64,000 nucleotides of DNA from Hufsiella ginkgonis (GTDB lineage: Bacteria > Bacteroidota > Bacteroidia > Sphingobacteriales > Sphingobacteriaceae). How positions within the stretch are numbered: position 1 is the first letter of the stretch; every line of letters begins with the position of its first letter. Below, piece by piece: positions 39,557 to 50,675 of this stretch. Location: the NCBI RefSeq assembly GCF_009834915.1, contig NZ_WVHS01000001.1, positions 372,001-436,000 of the forward strand, read 5' to 3'. A model generated the notes under the pieces. It saw nothing but the letters and a program-made list of their open reading frames with translations, had not been told where the DNA came from and searched no databases. The position numbers and the translations under genes are program-made.

Positions 39557-40456
39557 CTAATCGAGAATAAGTTTAACTTCCTGTCCCGTTACGGTAAGGT
39601 GTGCCGTTTTGCCGAGAACGAGTGCGCGGTTATCATCGATGTGCCCTGCGGGGAAATTGAAACACACCGGGTAATCATATTTCTCAACTATTGCGGCGAT
39701 GATCTCTTCCGCCGTCTGGCCGAACGGAACGTTGACATCGTCTTTAAGGGAAGTAAAACCACCGACGATAAGGCCCGCCAGCCCGGATAGCTTACCCGCG
39801 CGGTCGAGGTGGTACAGCATGCGGTCGACGGAGTACAACTGTTCGCCAACATCCTCGAGAAAAAGGATCTTTCCGGTGAAATCCACCTCAGAAACAGAAC
39901 CGTTCAACACCATCAGCAGCGTAAGGTTACCGCCGGTCAGCTCCGCCGATGCGCTGCCGCCGCGATTGGGATGGCTGCTGGTATACTCGTAGCCTACGTT
40001 TTCGCCGAACAGGGCTTTCCGGAGACTTTCCAGCGAAGGTTTGGTACTATCCGGAACGGTAAGCGGCATCTGGCCGTGAACGGAGGCAATCCCGAAACGC
40101 GCCTGCAGGTGGCTGTGCAACACGGTAATATCGCTAAAGCCGACGATCCATTTAGGACGCCGTACAAACTTTATAAAATCCAGGTGGTCAACGATCCGGA
40201 TGGTGCCGTAACCTCCGCGGGCCGCGATGATGGCGCTTACGGAAGCGTCGTCCATAAAGCGCTGCAGGTCTGCCCTACGTTGCTCATCGGTGCCTGCAAA
40301 CTGGTGCCAGGATGCAGTGACGGTTTCGCCAAGTACCACTTCTAATCCCCAGGACTCCAGTAGCTGTACCGCGTCCTTAATATCGCCGGGGAGCTTTTTT
40401 GCGGGACAAGTGATGGCTACTTTATCGCCGGGTTTGAGGTAGGGAGGAAGGATCAT
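39557..40456 (-). CDS. LD-carboxypeptidase (peptidase family S66)
   Basis: It would cleave the terminal D-Ala from tetrapeptide stems during peptidoglycan recycling. The 299 residues match the family: PYLKPGDKVAITCPAKKLPG at the start, then IIAARGGYGTIRIVDHLDF and WIVGFSDITVLHSHL, with the nucleophilic Ser in GFSD, and the C-terminal VCFNFPAGHIDDNRALVLG supplying the catalytic His. I chose the ATG at 40456 rather than TTG at 40465. No signal peptide is seen, consistent with a cytoplasmic enzyme. Confidence 0.9.
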   Translation of the reverse strand: MILPPYLKPGDKVAITCPAKKLPGDIKDAVQLLESWGLEVVLGETVTASWHQFAGTDEQRRADLQRFMDDASVSAIIAARGGYGTIRIVDHLDFIKFVRRPKWIVGFSDITVLHSHLQARFGIASVHGQMPLTVPDSTKPSLESLRKALFGENVGYEYTSSHPNRGGSASAELTGGNLTLLMVLNGSVSEVDFTGKILFLEDVGEQLYSVDRMLYHLDRAGKLSGLAGLIVGGFTSLKDDVNVPFGQTAEEIIAAIVEKYDYPVCFNFPAGHIDDNRALVLGKTAHLTVTGQEVKLILD

Positions 40457-40534
40457 ACAACGCAAAGATAAGAATGGCAGATAGAAACAGGTCCTCCCGC
40501 TCCTATTTCCTGCTCCCTATTCTCTATTTTCCCC

Positions 40535-40542
40535 TATCTTTG
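40535..40542 (+). promoter_or_regulatory. -7 box of the metG promoter
   Basis: TATCTTTG fits TAnnTTTG and lies 20 bases before the metG start, so transcription would begin at about 40549. The -33 element is weak. It sits in the 106-base divergent spacer between the carboxypeptidase gene and metG. Confidence 0.5.
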
Positions 40543-40562
40543 TTACCTCTAACACATTTCCT

Positions 40563-42656
40563 TTGGCACCAGAAAACTTCAAACGCTATACCGTAACTTC
40601 CGCTCTTCCCTACGCGAACGGGCCTTTACATATCGGTCACCTGGCCGGGGCTTACCTTCCTGCCGATATTTATGTACGTCACCTGCGCTTGCTGCGCAAA
40701 GAAGTGGTATATATCTGCGGATCAGATGAGCATGGGGCCGCCATTACCATTAAGGCAAAAAAGGAAGGCACTACGCCGCAGCAGATCATCGACCGGTACC
40801 ATACCCAGATTAAAGAAAGCTTTGAAGAATTCGGTATCAGTTTCGATATCTATCACCGTACATCCGCAAAAATCCACCACGAGCTGTCGCAGGAATTTTT
40901 CACCAACCTGTACAACAAGGGTGAATTCATCGAAAAATATTCAGAACAATACTACGATGCGGATTACGACCAATTTTTAGCCGACCGGTACATCATCGGC
41001 ACCTGCCCCAATTGCGGCAATACCAATGCCTATGGCGACCAGTGCGAGAAATGCGGCACTTCCCTGAGCCCGACAGACCTGATTGATCCGAAATCTACCC
41101 TCAGCGGGAAGGCGCCCGAGCTGCGTCCGACCAAACACTGGTACCTCCCCCTCGACAAATACCAGCCCTGGCTGGAACGCTGGCTGCTGGAAGGCAAAAA
41201 AAACACCTGGAAAACCAACGTATACGGGCAGTGCAGCTCCTGGCTGAAACAGGGGCTGCAGCCGCGCTCCATGACCCGCGATCTCGACTGGGGCGTAGAT
41301 GTTCCCCTCGAAGAAGCCAAAGGCAAGAAATTATATGTATGGCTGGATGCCCCGATCGGGTATATATCCGCAACAAAACAATGGGCTATTGACAATGGAA
41401 AAGATTGGGAGAAATACTGGAAAATACAGGAAAACGACGACGATAATGCCTGCCTGATCCATTTTATCGGCAAAGACAACATCGTTTTCCACTGCATCAC
41501 TTTCCCTTCCATCTTACATGCGCATGGCGGATACGTTCTCCCGGAAAACGTGCCCGCCAACGAGTTCCTGAACCTGGAAGGCGATAAGCTCTCTACTTCA
41601 CGGAACCACGCCGTGTGGCTGCACGAGTACCTGCAGGAGTTTCCCGGGAAACAGGACGAGCTCCGGTATGTGCTTACTTCTATCCTGCCGGAAACGTCAG
41701 ACAGCGAGTTCACCTGGAAAGATTACCAGGCGCGCGTAAATAACGAACTGGTGGCCATTCTCGGTAATTTTGTAAACAGGGTGATGATCCTCATGCATAA
41801 GTACTTCGAAGGAAAAGTGAGCGGACCGCATCCGGAGATCACCGACGAGACGCTTAATGACGGCATCGGCAAGGGATATGACGAGCTCGGCGCGTCTATC
41901 GAAAGCTTCAAATTCCGCCAGGCATTAAACGCCGTAATGGATGTGGCACGCCTCGGCAATAAATACCTTACCGGGAAAGAGCCGTGGAAACTGATTAAAA
42001 CAGACGCGGAGCAAACGCGCGAGATTCTGCAGAACTGCCTGCATATTATCGCACATCTTGGCACGCTGGCGCAGCCATTGCTGCCGTCGACTTCCAAAAA
42101 GATCTTTGGCATGCTCAACCTCGGCGGCGGGATGCATTACGATCAGCCGGTGGCGTTTAGCAACGGGCACCAGCTGAACGCAGCAGCCCTCCTGTTCGAA
42201 AAAGTAGAAGACGAGGTGATTGCCAGGCAGCTTGAAAAGCTGAGACAACCGGCTTCAGCCGTCGGCGACGGGTCGCCGGCAGGCGGGGAAGAGACGCCGG
42301 CAGCTATTCAGCCTGTTTCTCCTGCCAAACCGGATGTGAATTATGACCAGTTCGCCACCATGGATATCCGCATAGGTACCATACTCGAGGCGGAAAAAGT
42401 AACGAAGACAAAGAAACTGCTTAAGCTAAAGATCGATACCGGCATCGACCAGCGCACCGTGGTTTCTGGCATCGCCGAACATTTTGAACCGGAAAGTATC
42501 ATCGGGAAGCAGGTTTCGGTCCTCGTAAACCTGGAACCGCGCGAGATCAAGGGCATCGTTTCACAAGGAATGATCCTGATGGCCGAAGACGCCGACGGAA
42601 AATTAAGCTTCGTTGCACCCGCGGCTCCTGTAACCAACGGGAGTACCGTGCGTTAG
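40563..42656 (+). CDS. metG: Methionyl-tRNA synthetase
   Basis: It charges tRNA-Met. The 697 residues include the class I HIGH motif ([20 protein letters not shown]), a zinc knuckle (CPNCGN...CEKCG), the KMSKS-equivalent [13 protein letters not shown], an anticodon-binding helical domain and a C-terminal tRNA-binding OB domain (about 598-697, [20 protein letters not shown]). A low-complexity Pro/Ala/Gly linker joins the last domain. The only plausible start is TTG at 40563, because no ATG lies upstream in frame and the catalytic domain begins directly after it. The 3' end overlaps the histidine kinase gene by 4 bases. Confidence 0.97.
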   Translation: MAPENFKRYTVTSALPYANGPLHIGHLAGAYLPADIYVRHLRLLRKEVVYICGSDEHGAAITIKAKKEGTTPQQIIDRYHTQIKESFEEFGISFDIYHRTSAKIHHELSQEFFTNLYNKGEFIEKYSEQYYDADYDQFLADRYIIGTCPNCGNTNAYGDQCEKCGTSLSPTDLIDPKSTLSGKAPELRPTKHWYLPLDKYQPWLERWLLEGKKNTWKTNVYGQCSSWLKQGLQPRSMTRDLDWGVDVPLEEAKGKKLYVWLDAPIGYISATKQWAIDNGKDWEKYWKIQENDDDNACLIHFIGKDNIVFHCITFPSILHAHGGYVLPENVPANEFLNLEGDKLSTSRNHAVWLHEYLQEFPGKQDELRYVLTSILPETSDSEFTWKDYQARVNNELVAILGNFVNRVMILMHKYFEGKVSGPHPEITDETLNDGIGKGYDELGASIESFKFRQALNAVMDVARLGNKYLTGKEPWKLIKTDAEQTREILQNCLHIIAHLGTLAQPLLPSTSKKIFGMLNLGGGMHYDQPVAFSNGHQLNAAALLFEKVEDEVIARQLEKLRQPASAVGDGSPAGGEETPAAIQPVSPAKPDVNYDQFATMDIRIGTILEAEKVTKTKKLLKLKIDTGIDQRTVVSGIAEHFEPESIIGKQVSVLVNLEPREIKGIVSQGMILMAEDADGKLSFVAPAAPVTNGSTVR

Positions 42657-44959
42657 GAAGGCTGCTGATTCCTGTTGAGGTAATAATCGATCTTGCCATA
42701 CAGTTCATCGGGATTGAACGGTTTGCTCACGAAATCGTCCATTCCCGCCTGGAACACCCGTTCGTTCATTGAGCTTACCGCCGAAGCAGTGAGCGCGATA
42801 ATGGGCAGTTGCTTATAATAATCTCCCGGCAGGCTCCTGATGCGGCGCGTGGCTTCATAACCATCCATTTCGGGCATCTGGATATCCATAAGGATCAGTG
42901 AATATTTTTGCCCGGATGCCATCTCCAACGCAATTTTCCCGTTGGCCGCAACATCGAAGTCCAGGTCCCACCGTTTCATAAACTGCTTTACCAGGATCAC
43001 GTTCACCGGGTTATCCTCGGCAATAAGGATCCGGTTCCCTTTCAGGCTGCCGCCGTTGCTGTTTGAACTGTCGCCAGGCTTGCGCCGGAAGATACCCGTG
43101 GCCTTCGCCAGGTGCAATTCGAAGGAGAACGACGAGCCTGCTCCGGGTGCACTTACCAGCCTGATCTCGCTTCCCATCAGTTCGAGCAGCCGCTTGGTAA
43201 TGGATAGGCCCAGGCCCGTTCCACCGTACTTGCGGGTAGTTTCCGTACTCGCCTGCGAAAATATCTCGAAAATATATTGGTGTTTTTCGGCGGGTATCCC
43301 GATCCCCGTATCTACCACTTCGATCTTAAGGTCAACAGAGTCACTACCCTGCTTCAGCGCCCGGATGATCAGGGAGACCTTTCCCTGCGACGTGAATTTG
43401 ATGGCATTATTTACCAGGTTGGTTACCACCTGGCCGATCCGCACCGGGTCGCCCTTCACATAATCCGGGATATTTTGTGCGATGTTGATCTCCAGGAACA
43501 GCCCCTTCTCAAGCGCCTGTTGTTTTTGCGAAGCGTGGATATTCAGCAGGAGGCTCTTGATATTGAACTCCACTTCCTCGAAGATGATCTTCCCGGCTTC
43601 GATCTTGTTCAGATCCAGGATATCGTTAATCAGCACCATCAGGTTTTCGCCGGAGAACTTGAGGATGTTGAGATACTCCTGCTGATCGGCCCGCGGGTCT
43701 TGCAGCAGCAGGTTGGTGAAGCCGATCACCGCGTTCATCGGTGTGCGGATCTCGTGGCTCATCACAGATAGGAACTTTGACTTAGCCAGGGTAGCTTGTT
43801 CTGCCTGGTCGCGCGCGGCGATCAACATCTCGTTAAATTCCTTCTTTTCGGTAATGATCTCCGTAAAAACGATAAGACCGCCTACGGTGCCGTCGGTTTC
43901 GTACCAGGGGCGCATTTCCCATTGTATCCATTCCTGCTTTCCGCTCATGCGGGTAAAACTGTCTTCATCCTGCCGGACTACTTCGCCCTGCAGGCATCGC
44001 TTATTCGCCTCTTTCCAGTGCGCCGGCGACTGCGGGAACATCTCGTAATGATTTCTCCCGATCAGGTCGGCATTCTCCTGGCCATACGTTTTACGCCATA
44101 CATCGCTTAACGCCACATAATTCATGTGCTTATCCATAATGGCGATGGCCGCCGGAGCGTACTTAATAAAGGCATTCAGCTGTGCGGTCGTTGTTTCGAG
44201 GCGCTCCTGGTTCCTCTTTTGCACGGTAATATCCTGGAAAACCCCATATAAACGCGTACAGATACCGTTTTCAAATACGGGATTGCCGATGGTACGGGTC
44301 CAGATCTCGTTCCCTTTGGCGGTAATTACACGAAGCTCGAGATCGTAAGGAATGCCATGCCGGACGGCATTTTTAAAGGCCGCGAGTAATTGTTCCCTAT
44401 CTTCCCCGGCTTTAAAAAAGGCAGAAGAGCTGCCGCGTTCAGGTTTAAATGTCCAGGGAACCTCAAATATATTTTTCGTCCCTTCAGACCAGGAGACCTC
44501 TCCGCTGATCACGTCGATCTCCCAGCCACCCACCAATGCAGCCTGGCTGGTTTTATTCAACAGGTCGGATACTTTGATCAGTTCGCGGCGCTCCAATTTC
44601 TGGGTAGTGATATTGGTAAACGTGCCCGATACTTTTAACGCATTTCCCTGCGCGTCCCATTCCGTTACTTTCCCGATCACCAGCGCATACATTACCTGGC
44701 CATGCTGGTAAAATAACCTTACCTCGCAGGCAAAGGGCACCATGCCCCTGCTCTCTACATGCTGCACAAAGCGGTGCGCGATGCGTTCCCAATCGCCGGG
44801 GAAGATCAATCGCTTCCAGCTTTCGAGCGTGTCGGGAAAATCCGCCGGCTGATAACCGAGACCCGATTTTAGCAGGGGAATGCATAGTTCGCCTTCGCCG
44901 GAAAGGTCCCAGTCCCAGTAACCTACCGCGTATTCATTGTCCATGAAGGGCTCACCCAT
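42653..44959 (-). CDS. Hybrid sensor histidine kinase/response regulator with three PAS domains
   Basis: A 768-residue soluble signalling protein without clear membrane segments. Order: three PAS/PAC modules (about 1-115, 130-250, 260-380), HisKA (about 395-460, [20 protein letters not shown] with the phospho-accepting His), HATPase with N box [18 protein letters not shown] and [11 protein letters not shown], and a C-terminal receiver (about 645-765) with [15 protein letters not shown] (phospho-accepting Asp) and DDFVSKPFN. The lack of a periplasmic sensor suggests that a cytoplasmic or redox cue is read by the PAS domains. A second ATG at 44944 is possible. No output regulator lies beside it. 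Confidence 0.93.
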   Translation of the reverse strand: MGEPFMDNEYAVGYWDWDLSGEGELCIPLLKSGLGYQPADFPDTLESWKRLIFPGDWERIAHRFVQHVESRGMVPFACEVRLFYQHGQVMYALVIGKVTEWDAQGNALKVSGTFTNITTQKLERRELIKVSDLLNKTSQAALVGGWEIDVISGEVSWSEGTKNIFEVPWTFKPERGSSSAFFKAGEDREQLLAAFKNAVRHGIPYDLELRVITAKGNEIWTRTIGNPVFENGICTRLYGVFQDITVQKRNQERLETTTAQLNAFIKYAPAAIAIMDKHMNYVALSDVWRKTYGQENADLIGRNHYEMFPQSPAHWKEANKRCLQGEVVRQDEDSFTRMSGKQEWIQWEMRPWYETDGTVGGLIVFTEIITEKKEFNEMLIAARDQAEQATLAKSKFLSVMSHEIRTPMNAVIGFTNLLLQDPRADQQEYLNILKFSGENLMVLINDILDLNKIEAGKIIFEEVEFNIKSLLLNIHASQKQQALEKGLFLEINIAQNIPDYVKGDPVRIGQVVTNLVNNAIKFTSQGKVSLIIRALKQGSDSVDLKIEVVDTGIGIPAEKHQYIFEIFSQASTETTRKYGGTGLGLSITKRLLELMGSEIRLVSAPGAGSSFSFELHLAKATGIFRRKPGDSSNSNGGSLKGNRILIAEDNPVNVILVKQFMKRWDLDFDVAANGKIALEMASGQKYSLILMDIQMPEMDGYEATRRIRSLPGDYYKQLPIIALTASAVSSMNERVFQAGMDDFVSKPFNPDELYGKIDYYLNRNQQPS

Positions 44960-45148
44960 GTTTAAGCAGGTATAAAGAAGATAGAATTACGAATGAGCGT
45001 GTTAAATAGTTTTTGAAGCAGGCGAATTTATAGTTAAAAGCGGATTCGTCACATATTTTCCTTCTTCTGTCACATTTAATTCAACCCCTTTGCCGCTTTC
45101 TGTAACCTTGAACCAAGTAAACTATCAAACACAGCAAATACGACCATC

Positions 45149-47569
45149 ATGAAGAAATATATTCTCTTATTGGCCCTGTCCCTGGCCACGGTTACCGGAG
45201 GCTGGGCGCAAGCGATCACCGGTACTTTTTCCATCAAGGGTGAAGTAATGGATTCGATCACCCGCAAACCTGTGGATTACGCCACAGCGAGCCTCAGGAA
45301 CGCACAAAAACAAGTGTTGAAAACGCAGCTCACCAAAACCGACGGCACTTTCGCATTCGAAAAACTGGCTGCCGGAAAATACTTATTAACAGTTATTTAT
45401 GTTGGATATGGCACCAAAACCATTCCCGTAGAATTGTCAGTAACTTCTCCTGAGGCTAACCTGGGCAAGCTCCTGCTTTCTTCACAATCCAAACAACTGA
45501 ATGCGGTGGCCATTACAGCCGATAAGCCGCTGGTTAAACAGGAAACAGACCGCATCTCGTACGACCTGCAGGCAGATCCCGAAAGCAAGGTGACCAGCGT
45601 GCTCGAGATGATGCGTAAAGTGCCCCTGTTAACTGTCGATGCCGAAGACAACGTGAAAATGAGCGGTAATACCAGCTACAGGATCCTCATCAACGGGAAA
45701 CCATCGAGCATGATGGAGCGAAATCCCAAAGATATTCTTCGCAGCATGCCCGCATCGTCTATCCAGCGGATAGAAGTGATTACCACGCCGCCCGCCAAAT
45801 ATGATGCGGAAGGATTGGGCGGGATCATTAACATCGTAACGAATAAACGGGTAGATAACGGATATAACGGTAGTGTGAATGTCAGCCAGCGCTTTCCGGT
45901 TGGTGGGCCGGGCGTTGGCGGATCATTCACCACTAAACGCGGCAAGCTGGGCATCTCATCGTACGGCGGCGCAAGCATCTACAATACGCCTGGCGCCGCA
46001 AACTGGAGCAATCGCGCCAATACCGGTTCACAACCTTCCAGCCTGGCGCAAAATAATAACCGCGAATCCGACAGCAGGAGCGGTTACCTGGGCGCCGAGA
46101 TCAGCTACGAGATCGACAGCCTTAACCTGATCTCGACACAGTTAAACGTGAATGGAAGTGGCTCAGACGATAACAGCCTACAGAACTCGCTGCTCGCCAA
46201 CCAATCTGCCACGCTAAAACGTTACGACCTCTATAACACCGGCAGCGGCAGCGGACTGGGGCTCGACGCGGCAATTAATTACCAGCTTGGGTTTAAGAAA
46301 CAGAAAAACCGCTTGCTCACTTTCTCGTACCGTTATTACGGGTTCGGGAACGACCAGCAAAACGACGTGGACATCAGCAACCAGTTCAACTACACCCTGC
46401 CCGATTACCGCCAGGTGAACGAAAGCAATTCATCCGAACATACTTTCCAGGCGGACTATGTTCATCCCATTAAGAAAGTAACTGTAGAGGCCGGTTTAAA
46501 AGGAATTATGCGCATTAACGAAAGCGATTTCCAGTATCGCGAACAAAATACAGCTACCGGGGCCTTCGAGACCGTCGCTAGCCGCACTAACACTTTTAAC
46601 AATAAACAAAATGTGTTCAGCGCTTATAATACCTATTCGTTTAACATACAGAAATGGGGGATAAAAGCGGGCGTCCGCCTGGAAAACACCGTGATAAAGG
46701 CAGATTTTATAAGTAACGCATCGCAGGTGAACCAGAACTACTTTAACCTTGTTCCTTCGGTGGCCATTAACCGGAACCTTACCAAAACCAGCGGCATCAA
46801 TTTTGGCTACATGCAGCGGGTACAACGTCCCGGTATTTATCAGCTCAACCCGTTTGTCGACCGCTCTAATCCTTATTTCGAGACCACCGGCAACCCCGAC
46901 CTGCGTCCCAGCACGGGATCCACCCTGCAGATGGGTTATAACACGTTTAAAAAGGGTTCCCTCAACATCATGATCAGGTACACCTGGATCAATAGCCTGA
47001 TCTTCCCGGTTTCCACACTTGACCAGGCGACCAACATTACGCTTACCCGATTCGAAAATACCGGTGCCGCTAAAGCCCTTGGGATTAATTTTAACCATAA
47101 TTATCCCATCACCCAGAAATGGAACGTGAGTACCAATGGGGGCTTTGCACACGGATGGGTGGTGGGTACCAGCGCCGGGAAACCCATCAGGAACCACGGA
47201 TTTATGGGAAATGGCAGCGTTAATACGGGATACAAATTCGGAAAAGGCTGGAGGGCGAACGGCAATTTTTACGCCAGCACCGGCAGCCTCACCATACAGG
47301 AACGCGGCCGCGGGTACTTTAGCTCTTCATTCAGCGCCAGCAAAGATATCGTAAAAGATAAGTTGTCCTTTTCGGCCTCCGCCAACAACCCCTTTAACAA
47401 GTACCGTACAAACTATGTGCATACCTTCGGGCCCGATTTCGACCAGGTGGCTGAGTCGCGGTTATTTTTCCGGACTTTTAACACCAGCCTGAACTATCGT
47501 TTTGGAAAGCTGAAAGAGGAAATTAAAAAGAATAAGCGGGGAATTAAAAACGACGACGTATCGAACTAA
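45149..47569 (+). CDS. TonB-dependent receptor with N-terminal carboxypeptidase-like domain (outer membrane beta-barrel family)
   Basis: The 806-residue protein starts with a signal peptide (ILLLALSLATVTGGWAQA), then a carboxypeptidase-regulatory-like domain (about 28-105, FSIKGEVMDSITRKPVDYAT), a plug-like region (about 120-225, SYDLQADPESKVTSVLEMMR, IQRIEVITTPPAKYDAEGLG) and an outer membrane beta-barrel. At 806 residues it is shorter than SusC proteins and has no SusD partner, fitting the solitary TonB-dependent receptors with an OMP_b-brl_3-like barrel. The substrate is unknown. The C-terminus is basic (KKNKRGIKNDD). Confidence 0.9.
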   Translation: MKKYILLLALSLATVTGGWAQAITGTFSIKGEVMDSITRKPVDYATASLRNAQKQVLKTQLTKTDGTFAFEKLAAGKYLLTVIYVGYGTKTIPVELSVTSPEANLGKLLLSSQSKQLNAVAITADKPLVKQETDRISYDLQADPESKVTSVLEMMRKVPLLTVDAEDNVKMSGNTSYRILINGKPSSMMERNPKDILRSMPASSIQRIEVITTPPAKYDAEGLGGIINIVTNKRVDNGYNGSVNVSQRFPVGGPGVGGSFTTKRGKLGISSYGGASIYNTPGAANWSNRANTGSQPSSLAQNNNRESDSRSGYLGAEISYEIDSLNLISTQLNVNGSGSDDNSLQNSLLANQSATLKRYDLYNTGSGSGLGLDAAINYQLGFKKQKNRLLTFSYRYYGFGNDQQNDVDISNQFNYTLPDYRQVNESNSSEHTFQADYVHPIKKVTVEAGLKGIMRINESDFQYREQNTATGAFETVASRTNTFNNKQNVFSAYNTYSFNIQKWGIKAGVRLENTVIKADFISNASQVNQNYFNLVPSVAINRNLTKTSGINFGYMQRVQRPGIYQLNPFVDRSNPYFETTGNPDLRPSTGSTLQMGYNTFKKGSLNIMIRYTWINSLIFPVSTLDQATNITLTRFENTGAAKALGINFNHNYPITQKWNVSTNGGFAHGWVVGTSAGKPIRNHGFMGNGSVNTGYKFGKGWRANGNFYASTGSLTIQERGRGYFSSSFSASKDIVKDKLSFSASANNPFNKYRTNYVHTFGPDFDQVAESRLFFRTFNTSLNYRFGKLKEEIKKNKRGIKNDDVSN

Positions 47570-47603
47570 CCTGTGAAACGTGGTGAATAACTAGTTTTCC
47601 ACA

Positions 47604-47646
47604 CATGCAAAGCGGCGCCTGGCAATCGGGCGCCGCTTTGTGCATG
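47604..47646. terminator. Strong stem-loop after the TonB-dependent receptor gene
   Basis: CATGCAAAGCGGCGCC (47604-47619) pairs with GGCGCCGCTTTGTGCATG (47629-47646) with a single bulged T. The stem is very stable but the T-tract is weak, so it may end transcription in either direction between the receptor and the convergent GH28-like gene. Confidence 0.65.
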
Positions 47647-47697
47647 ATGCGGGAACACAATCTTCAAACCCCGGCGGGTGACATAATCTCCCGCAGA

Positions 47698-49155
47698 TCA
47701 CGGCAGCACCCGCACATTTTTAACGAACGCATTCGCCTTTACCCGCTCCGCCGGTATCCCTTTACCATCTAGCGTCACATTATCGAAAACCACATCGTTC
47801 ACACCGTGTGTTTCATCGAAACCCGAAAGGTTTATTGCCGCTGTATCTCCTCCAGTTACACTAATATTTTTAAACAGCACGTTTTCCACATTCCCCCGGT
47901 CTGCGTCTCTCGACCATACCGCCTTTCCTATCCATACAGAGATTAAGCGGTTGGATTCTTCTATACGGATATCTTCAAACCGAACGTTACTGATCCTGGC
48001 GGCATCACAGTGATATACCCTGAGCGACCATTCCCGGCCTTTATCATGAATGATATCGTTATCCCGGAACACCACGTTTTCCACATCCTCGCGGATCTCG
48101 GCGCCGATGCTCAACGCGTGCGCGAACTCGTTCCAAAGCACGTTTTTCGTTACCAGGATATCTTTTACCTGGCCCTGGCCTTTATCTGATTTGATGACCA
48201 CCAAATCATCGAGCGTACGGATAAAACAGTTTTCCACAACAACATTCCGGCTGTTGCAGATGTCGATGCCGTCTGAGTTCGCCCGGTATCCCAATAGTTT
48301 TAGGTTGTTAACACGCACATTGCCGGACCGGCGGATTGGGATGGTCCACAAACTCGCATCACGGAGGATCACTCCTTCCAGCGTAATGTTACTGCCTGTT
48401 ACCATGATCATGTTACGGGCATGGATAGTACAGCCGCTGGCGTCGATGATCCCGCGGCCGCGGATAGTGATATTATTTCCGTTGAGAAAGAAAGTGGGCG
48501 AATAGTGCTTCAGTCCCGTCTCTTTATCTACCGTAAATTTTTCTCCCGGACTGATCACCGCCCGCACGATCGCTCCACCCGCGAGATATACGGTCTGGTT
48601 ATCATGTACCACCAGCTCGCTTACCTCGTGCAGCCCCGGGCCAAACCAGATCACATTCGGATCACCCTGCGCGGGAATATTCGTCTCCGGCGGGTTAACG
48701 AAAATATGCAGGGAACTGATCTCCTCTCCGTTGATTTCGATAGTGAAATTGCCGGGCCTGCTTACGGTAAACGTAACCGATTTCCCTGTAGTCCCTGCCT
48801 TTATTCCATAGGATGAGGGCAATATCCTGGCAGCGGTTACGGTTTCGGGCACCGTTACGCGAATAACTGCCGAACCGCTCTCCAGGTCGAAGGAAGCAAA
48901 CGACGCCAGGTCAAAATACGCGCCAGAATGTTGTTTGTCATCCATCGCTTTCCCGCGGCGCACCTTGTCGCGCGCACCAACCTTCGCCGAATAAACCGGC
49001 ACTTCCTGCCCGTTTGCCGTTACCCTGTACTGGCTGCTAAGCGTTTCCCCTTTGGGTGACGGGTAAATCCTGACTTTATTTTTTGGCGCTGCAATGGATT
49101 GCAAAGCAACCGTTAGTATGGCTATTATCCGGAAAAATGATCCCATACCCGGCAT
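47698..49155 (-). CDS. Secreted GH28-like right-handed beta-helix protein (polygalacturonase-like)
   Basis: A 485-residue protein with a signal peptide (FFRIIAILTVALQSIAA), an N-terminal beta domain to about residue 160 and a pectate-lyase-fold helix. GH28-type elements are seen in order: NSDGIDICNSRNV (NxDGxD), RTLDDLVVIKSD (paired Asp), then AHALSIGAEI where polygalacturonases have GHGxSIGS. The catalytic acids therefore seem present, though the Gly-His-Gly motif is altered. Targets could be pectin-like or other polysaccharides. Its ATG directly follows the TAA of the pterin dehydratase gene, so they are coupled. Confidence 0.8.
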   Translation of the reverse strand: MPGMGSFFRIIAILTVALQSIAAPKNKVRIYPSPKGETLSSQYRVTANGQEVPVYSAKVGARDKVRRGKAMDDKQHSGAYFDLASFASFDLESGSAVIRVTVPETVTAARILPSSYGIKAGTTGKSVTFTVSRPGNFTIEINGEEISSLHIFVNPPETNIPAQGDPNVIWFGPGLHEVSELVVHDNQTVYLAGGAIVRAVISPGEKFTVDKETGLKHYSPTFFLNGNNITIRGRGIIDASGCTIHARNMIMVTGSNITLEGVILRDASLWTIPIRRSGNVRVNNLKLLGYRANSDGIDICNSRNVVVENCFIRTLDDLVVIKSDKGQGQVKDILVTKNVLWNEFAHALSIGAEIREDVENVVFRDNDIIHDKGREWSLRVYHCDAARISNVRFEDIRIEESNRLISVWIGKAVWSRDADRGNVENVLFKNISVTGGDTAAINLSGFDETHGVNDVVFDNVTLDGKGIPAERVKANAFVKNVRVLP

Positions 49156-49389
49156 TTATCCGGTTAATTTATCGATTTCGGCAGCTAGCTCCCGATCCTT
49201 CCGTGTAATAATATCCCCTGCATCATGGGTCGACAGCCAGATCTCGACCTTGTTGTAAGTGTTTGTCCAGGTTGGGTGGTGGTCCATTCCTTCGGCTGTA
49301 AAAGCCACCTTAACCATAAACCCGAAGGCCTCCTTAAAGTCCTTAAACTGAAAGGACTTATATAGCTTATTCTCTTTTTCCTGCCACAT
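49156..49389 (-). CDS. phhB: 4a-hydroxytetrahydrobiopterin dehydratase (PCD/DCoH)
   Basis: It dehydrates the 4a-carbinolamine formed by aromatic amino acid hydroxylases and so regenerates the pterin cofactor. At 77 residues it is somewhat shorter than the ~95-residue average and lacks an N-terminal strand. The core signature is intact: [19 protein letters not shown] followed by [17 protein letters not shown], including the catalytic His pair. No phenylalanine hydroxylase gene is in the window. It directly precedes the GH28-like gene (stop and start adjacent). Confidence 0.9.
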   Translation of the reverse strand: MWQEKENKLYKSFQFKDFKEAFGFMVKVAFTAEGMDHHPTWTNTYNKVEIWLSTHDAGDIITRKDRELAAEIDKLTG

Positions 49390-49465
49390 AATTGTTATTT
49401 AATGGGTAACACCATAGCTCGCTGAATGTGTTAACTTCACAATCCTAATCAATTAATCACCATCT

Positions 49466-50644
49466 ATGAAATTTGTCAAGATACCGGTGCTCGCAGCGTT
49501 GCTGATCATTCTCCTGAGCTGCGACTTAAAAACGAGATCCGGTTCACCAGTCGCAGCGGAGAAATTTACGCCGGCAGAGGCATTCCCGGCTTTGAGCTTC
49601 GAATTGCCCGTTGAGCTTACCTCACCGGAGGATGGCACTAACCGGCTGTTCGTGGTAGAGCAACAAGGACGTATCCAGGTATTTGCCAACAAACCCGGTG
49701 TAAAGATTAAATCGGCGTTTCTCGACATCGCCTCCAAAGTAAAAAGCGGCGGCGAAATGGGGCTGCTCGGCCTGGCGTTTCATCCCGACTACCGGTCGAA
49801 CGGGTACTTTTATGTGAATTATACACGCGGCAATCCGCTTGAAACCGTTATTTCGCGTTTTAAGGTAAGCACATCCAATCCAAATCTCGCTGATCCCGCC
49901 AGCGAGACCATCCTGCTCACTTATCCGCAACCGTACAGCAACCACAACGGCGGGAAAGTGGCTTTTGGGCCCGATAAAATGCTGTACATAGCCGTTGGCG
50001 ATGGCGGAAGCGGGGCCGATCCCCATAACAACGGGCAGAACCGCAGGACGCTGCTGGGCAAGATCCTGCGCATAGATGTGTATAAAACTGAAGGTGCCCT
50101 CCAATATGCCATTCCCGGCGATAATCCCTTCCGGGGAAACACTGAGGGCTTCCGCGAAGAGATCTATGCATGGGGACTGCGAAACCCATGGCGGTTTGCC
50201 TTCGATCGCAAGAACGGCACGCTTTGGGCGGGCGATGTAGGCCAGAACAAGATCGAAGAGATCGACATTATCGAAAAAGGCGGTAACTATGGCTGGCGCG
50301 TGATGGAGGCTAACGAGCTGTTTAAACGCGATCCCGAAAATAAGGCGACCCTCATTAACCCTATCTGGAGCTACCCGCATGGAGCCGACGGCAACTCGGT
50401 AACAGGTGGGTACGTTTGCTACGACAAGTCCCTGCCGACATTAACCGGGAAGTACCTGTTTGGGGATTTTACCTCCGGAAATATCTGGGCGCTTACTTAC
50501 TCCGGGAAGGAAGCGGTGAGCAACGAGCTGTTAACGAGATTGCCACAGGGCGGGCTGTCGTCTTTTGGGGAAGATACCCAGGGCAATTTATTTATGCTTG
50601 CACTAGGCCCGGGAAAGATTTACCGTTTAGAAGCAAAGAAATAA
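49466..50644 (+). CDS. PQQ-dependent sugar (glucose/sorbosone) dehydrogenase-like lipoprotein
   Basis: A 392-residue lipoprotein (signal ending IILLSC) with the six-bladed propeller of the soluble glucose/sorbosone dehydrogenase family. Marker segments are MGLLGLAFHPDYRSNGYFYV, SNHNGGKVAFGPDKMLYIAV, GDGGSGADPHNNGQN, YAWGLRNPWRFAFDR and GDVGQNKIEEID, which carry the catalytic His and the PQQ and calcium sites of the family. It would oxidise an aldose to its lactone on the periplasmic side or the cell surface. It is convergent with an esterase/gluconolactonase-type gene, which suggests a linked sugar-oxidation step. Confidence 0.9.
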   Translation: MKFVKIPVLAALLIILLSCDLKTRSGSPVAAEKFTPAEAFPALSFELPVELTSPEDGTNRLFVVEQQGRIQVFANKPGVKIKSAFLDIASKVKSGGEMGLLGLAFHPDYRSNGYFYVNYTRGNPLETVISRFKVSTSNPNLADPASETILLTYPQPYSNHNGGKVAFGPDKMLYIAVGDGGSGADPHNNGQNRRTLLGKILRIDVYKTEGALQYAIPGDNPFRGNTEGFREEIYAWGLRNPWRFAFDRKNGTLWAGDVGQNKIEEIDIIEKGGNYGWRVMEANELFKRDPENKATLINPIWSYPHGADGNSVTGGYVCYDKSLPTLTGKYLFGDFTSGNIWALTYSGKEAVSNELLTRLPQGGLSSFGEDTQGNLFMLALGPGKIYRLEAKK

Positions 50645-50675
50645 GCAAGTGAATGCACGCAAGGGCGCCGGGAAA

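Noticed and set aside
42653-44959. Membrane-bound sensor kinase
   Set aside because: No convincing hydrophobic helix precedes or separates the PAS domains, so it is described as soluble.
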